This document shows, one piece after another, positions 6,630 through 9,475 of a DNA stretch of 9,475 nucleotides (its first letter is position 1; each line of letters starts with the position of its first letter). Under the pieces are notes generated by a model. That model was not told where the DNA came from and ran no database searches. It worked only from the letters and a program-made list of their open reading frames with translations. The position numbers and the translations under genes are program-made. Source of the stretch: Gammaproteobacteria bacterium (GTDB lineage: Bacteria > Pseudomonadota > Gammaproteobacteria > Pseudomonadales > Halieaceae); assembly GCA_029859085.1 (NCBI GenBank), contig JAOUDU010000063.1:1-9475 (forward strand), given 5' to 3'.

Positions 6630-7640
6630 ATGGCCGCCAAAAAGCCGAAAACCGCCAAAAAGCCGGCGCCCGCCGCCAAAAAGACAGCGCGCGCCAAAAA
6701 ACCTGCCGCCGGGCGCAAGCCTGCCGCCGGGGCCACCCGGGCGCGCCCGGCACCGGCCGTCGCCCCGCTCCCGCGGGAACGGCCCCCGCTGCTCGAAGCC
6801 CTGTACGCAGAGCACCGCCATATCGCCAGTGTAATGCAGTTGTTCAGAGAGCAGCTCGAGGCCATTGCGGCGGGTCAACTGGTGGATACCCATGTGGTAT
6901 ACGAGGTGATGGACTATATGGTCACCTGGCCGGACCGCTTTCACCATCCCCGGGAGGACCTGATCTATGGCCGGGTGGCTGAGCTGGACGCGGGGGCGGC
7001 CGACAGCGTGGACAGCCTGCAGCGCGACCACGATGCCATGGCGGAAACGGCTCGGGAGGTGCTGCGCAATATCCGGCAATGGCGCGATGGCGAGGTCAGC
7101 GGTGAGGAGCTGGTGAGGAGTGGCCGCGCCTATATCGACCATATGTATGAGCACATGAACACTGAGGAAAAGCTGGTGTTCCCCGAAATCGACCGTGTGC
7201 TCGGCGCCGAGGACTGGCGCGAGCTGGCGCAGGACGACCAGTTGCGCCCGGTGGCGGACCCGGTCTTCGGACCCCGGGTCCAGCGCGAGTTCCGCAACAT
7301 GGCGCGCAAGCTGCGCAGCAGCGTGCGCCGGGGCGTGGAACGGGGCACCCTGGTGGAGTGGCTCAGCGTCGAGGCCGTGATGGAGTCGCTGGAGGTGGTA
7401 TCCATGGCCTATGAATCCGCCCGCGGCAGCGCCGCCGAGCACGCGCGGGTGGCCTGGGACGAGGGTGTGGAACTGTTCCGGGAATCGGCGGTGACCGCGC
7501 CCTGGCGCTGCGCTGCCAATAATGCCCGGCTGGGCTTGCGCCTTATCCAGGAAGTGGCGGAGATTTCACGGCAGGCCCTGGGGGATATCTCCAGGGTCAA
7601 CCAGGAGCGAAAGGCGCGGATTCGGTTGATGGACAGCTGA
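6630..7640 (+). CDS. Hemerythrin-domain (HHE) protein with histone-H1-like N-terminal tail, 336 aa
   Basis: Three parts can be seen. Residues 1-48 are a basic, low-complexity Lys/Ala/Pro/Arg tail with repeated AAKKP-like units, like histone H1-type bacterial tails that bind DNA or polyphosphate/PHA granules. Residues of about 52-195 are a hemerythrin HHE four-helix domain with candidate di-iron ligands H62 or H64 (EHRHI), H105/H106 and E109 (HHPRED), H134 (RDHDAM), and H171/H175/E179 (HMYEHMNTEE), ending in LVFPEID. Residues of about 215-336 are a helical, charged C-terminal region I do not recognise. There is no signal peptide, so it is probably cytoplasmic. HHE domains bind O2, NO or iron, or handle peroxides; the actual role is unknown. 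The start ATG 6630 has GAGAGAG 5 bases upstream; the longer in-frame ATG at 6561 would precede the predicted promoter. Its 3' end overlaps the convergent ABC gene by 44 bases. Confidence 0.85.
   Translation: MAAKKPKTAKKPAPAAKKTARAKKPAAGRKPAAGATRARPAPAVAPLPRERPPLLEALYAEHRHIASVMQLFREQLEAIAAGQLVDTHVVYEVMDYMVTWPDRFHHPREDLIYGRVAELDAGAADSVDSLQRDHDAMAETAREVLRNIRQWRDGEVSGEELVRSGRAYIDHMYEHMNTEEKLVFPEIDRVLGAEDWRELAQDDQLRPVADPVFGPRVQREFRNMARKLRSSVRRGVERGTLVEWLSVEAVMESLEVVSMAYESARGSAAEHARVAWDEGVELFRESAVTAPWRCAANNARLGLRLIQEVAEISRQALGDISRVNQERKARIRLMDS
6636..6731 (+). repeat. Short in-frame coding repeats in the histone-like tail
   Basis: GCCAAAAA recurs at 6636, 6654, 6675 and 6693 (steps of 18, 21 and 18 bases), and CTGCCGCCGGG recurs at 6703 and 6721 (18 bases). 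All steps are multiples of three, so changes in repeat number would keep the frame and alter the length of the basic tail. The A5-A6 runs within the repeats are possible slippage points. Confidence 0.7.
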
Positions 7641-9411
7641 CCGGTTCCGCATCGGTTTCGCGGAACTGCAGGCTGGCCAGGCGCTGGTACAGCTCACAGC
7701 TTTTCATCAGGTCGGCGTGGGTGCCGGTGGCAACCAGCCGCCCCTGGTCCAGCACGGCGATGTTGTCGGCGTGGAGGATGGTGGACAAGCGGTGGGCGAT
7801 GATCACCGTGGTCCGGTTTTTCATCAGCTCGTGCAGTGCCTGCTGCACCTGGTGCTCGCTCTCGGTGTCGAGCGCGCTGGTTGCCTCATCCAGCAGCAGG
7901 ATCTGCGGGTCGTTGAGGATCGCCCGGGCCAACGCGATGCGCTGGCGCTGGCCCCCCGACAGGCGCACCCCCTGTTCTCCCAGGTGGCTGCCATAGCCAT
8001 CCGGGAGACGCTCGATGAATTCTTCCGCGTGGGCCGCCCGGGCGGCGGCGATGATCTCCGCTTCGGAGGCATCGGGCCTGCCGTAGCGGATGTTGTAGCG
8101 AACATCGCCGGTAAACAGCGCGGGTTGCTGCGGTACCAGCGCGATATGACTGCGCAACTGCTGCAGGCCCAACTCGCGAATATCCTCGCCGTTCAGCAAA
8201 ACCCGGCCCTGCTGGGGATCGTAAAAGCGCTGCAGTAATTCAAACACCGTGGACTTGCCGGCACCGGATGGTCCGACCAGTGCGAGACTTTTGCCCGCCT
8301 CGATAGGCAGCGAGAAATCCCGCAGGGCCGCCTGGCCCGGCCGGGTGGGATAGTAAAAGGTTACGCCGTCCAGCCTGAGCTCCGGCCGGGCGGGCTGCAC
8401 GGGCAGTTCCTGCGGGCCCGGGTCATCGATCAGGCTGCGGGTGTTGAGCAGCTCGATCAGGCGCTCCGCGGCGCCGGCGGCCCGCTGCAATTCCCCCCAG
8501 ACCTCGGAAACCGTCGCAATCCCGCTGGCAACCATGATGGCGTAAAACACGAAAGCGCCGAGCTCGCCGCCGGTCATGCGGCCATTGATCACGTCCTGGC
8601 CGCCTTCCCACAGCATGCCCGCCATGCCGGCGAACACCAGCAGGATCGCGCCGCCCATCAGCAGCGCGCGCTGCCAGATCCGGCGCTGGGCGATGGCGAA
8701 GGCCCGCTCGACCTCCCGGGCAAAAGCGGCCGACTCGAAAGGCTCCTGGGTATAGCTCTGCACCACCCGTATATGCTGGATGACCTCGCCGGCGTAGCTG
8801 CCCACGCTGGCGATGCTGTCCTGGCTCTGGTTGGACAGGCGCCTCACCCTGCGCCCGAAAAACAGGATAGGCAGTAGCACCAGCGGAACGCCGACGGCGA
8901 TGATCAGGCTTAGCTTGAGGTTGGTGATGAACATCATCACCAGCGCCCCGATCATCGTCAGGCTGCTGCGCAGGGCCATGCTGAAGGAGGAGCCGATAAT
9001 GGTCTGCAACAGGGTGGTGTCGGTGGTCAGGCGCGACATGATCTCGCCGCTGCGGTTGAGCTCGAAAAATCCCGGGTGCAGCTGCACGATGTTGTCGAAC
9101 ACGGCCTTGCGCAGGTCGGCGCTCACCCGCTCGCCGAGCCAGGAAACCAGGTAAAACCGGATGAATGTGCCGATCGCGATGGCCGCGGCGATGGCGATCA
9201 ACAGGCTCACGGCGGCGAGCAGGTCGGCGCTGTCGCCGCCGCCGAAGCCCCGGTCGATGAGTACCTGCAGGCCCCGGCCCATGGACAGGGTGGCACCGGC
9301 GGTGAACAGCAGCGCCAGGCTCGCTCCCACCAGGCGCAGCTTGTAGGGTCTCAGGAAACCGATGACCGGCAGCAGCGAGGGCAGCTTCGAAGGTTTCGCC
9401 CCGACTACCAC
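7597..9411 (-). CDS. MsbA-like ABC exporter, fused membrane and ATPase domains, 604 aa
   Basis: Half-transporter that works as a homodimer in the inner membrane. Residues of about 15-310 form the type I exporter membrane domain with six predicted helices (around 22-45, 63-88, 140-162, 165-187, 250-268 and 283-303). The ATPase domain (about 345-585) is complete: aromatic A-loop near Y353/Y354, Walker A GPSGAGKS (380-387), Q-loop LVPQQPALF (425-433), signature LSGGQ (484-488), Walker B ILLLDEA (504-510), D-loop SALD (512-515) and switch H540 in IIAHRLS. The substrate cannot be told: lipids/LPS precursors as for MsbA, or drugs as for BmrA/LmrA. The start is GTG 9411, with no strong ribosome binding site, 3 bases after the stop of an upstream - strand gene, suggesting coupling. 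The last 15 codons, including the stop, overlap the end of the convergent hemerythrin gene; no terminator is visible between the two. Confidence 0.94.
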   Translation of the reverse strand: MVVGAKPSKLPSLLPVIGFLRPYKLRLVGASLALLFTAGATLSMGRGLQVLIDRGFGGGDSADLLAAVSLLIAIAAAIAIGTFIRFYLVSWLGERVSADLRKAVFDNIVQLHPGFFELNRSGEIMSRLTTDTTLLQTIIGSSFSMALRSSLTMIGALVMMFITNLKLSLIIAVGVPLVLLPILFFGRRVRRLSNQSQDSIASVGSYAGEVIQHIRVVQSYTQEPFESAAFAREVERAFAIAQRRIWQRALLMGGAILLVFAGMAGMLWEGGQDVINGRMTGGELGAFVFYAIMVASGIATVSEVWGELQRAAGAAERLIELLNTRSLIDDPGPQELPVQPARPELRLDGVTFYYPTRPGQAALRDFSLPIEAGKSLALVGPSGAGKSTVFELLQRFYDPQQGRVLLNGEDIRELGLQQLRSHIALVPQQPALFTGDVRYNIRYGRPDASEAEIIAAARAAHAEEFIERLPDGYGSHLGEQGVRLSGGQRQRIALARAILNDPQILLLDEATSALDTESEHQVQQALHELMKNRTTVIIAHRLSTILHADNIAVLDQGRLVATGTHADLMKSCELYQRLASLQFRETDAEPVSCPSTESAPFAPG

Positions 9412-9414
9412 CGC

Positions 9415-9475
9415 TTATTCGGTTTCATTTTTTTTGTTGCGGGTAATAAAGCCACCGAAAAACACGCCCAGCTCG
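9415..9475 (-). CDS. 3' end of an upstream - strand gene (partial)
   Basis: From the right edge, a - strand frame reads ELGVFFGGFITRNKKNETE and stops at TAA (9417-9415). A glycine/aromatic hydrophobic run followed by a charged tail looks like the end of a membrane protein. Of the three - strand frames this is the most protein-like; the other two also stop nearby (TGA within the A-rich stretch, TAG at 9407-9405). The stop lies 3 bases before the ABC exporter GTG, as expected for an operon. The product is not identifiable. Confidence 0.45.
   Translation of the reverse strand, partial: ELGVFFGGFITRNKKNETE

Noticed and set aside
6558..7442. 294-codon - strand open frame opposite the hemerythrin gene
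   Set aside because: Its end is a Gly/Phe-rich repeat that is simply the reverse of the AAKKP-coding repeats; the + strand frame has the HHE motifs and a ribosome binding site.

Overview
The window looks like chromosomal DNA from a GC-rich gammaproteobacterium, possibly a marine one related to Halieaceae or Cellvibrionales. That placement is inferred from overall gene content, GC-rich codon use and the three-gene form of the transhydrogenase; no rRNA or other decisive marker is present. Genes are tightly packed, no stretch over 200 bases lacks a gene, and I see no mobile element, CRISPR array, tRNA or rRNA.

Left part (1-3471): a stress-response module of the RpoE-ChrR type known for the singlet-oxygen response. 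On the + strand an ECF sigma factor is followed 4 bases later by its zinc-binding, cupin-containing anti-sigma factor ChrR. Divergently, on the - strand, lie a FAD-binding amine-oxidase-like protein and a DUF1365 protein (4-base overlap). A third gene begins at the very edge with a clear ribosome binding site; by analogy with related clusters it may be a cyclopropane-fatty-acyl-phospholipid-synthase-like methyltransferase, but only its first codons are visible. The divergent gap holds two facing promoter-like sequences with the same architecture (xGATCC, 16 bases, CGTA), as expected if this sigma factor drives both its own operon and the lipid-modification operon.

Middle (3472-6500): the complete proton-translocating NAD(P) transhydrogenase operon pntAA-pntAB-pntB, with a candidate sigma-70 promoter, a perfect TATTCAC/GTGAATA inverted repeat just upstream, and a strong intrinsic terminator. 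It interconverts NADH and NADPH using the proton gradient and could supply NADPH for redox defence, though nothing in the sequence ties it to the sigma factor.

Right part (6501-9475): a hemerythrin-type (HHE) protein with an unusual lysine/alanine/proline-rich histone-H1-like N-terminal tail. It converges with, and overlaps by 44 bases, a - strand gene for a complete MsbA-like ABC exporter half-transporter. Upstream of the exporter, 3 bases from its start, the tail of another - strand gene enters from the right edge.

The best leads are the matched divergent ECF promoters, the atypical proton-channel positions in PntAB/PntB, the histone-tailed hemerythrin protein, and the palindrome in front of pnt.
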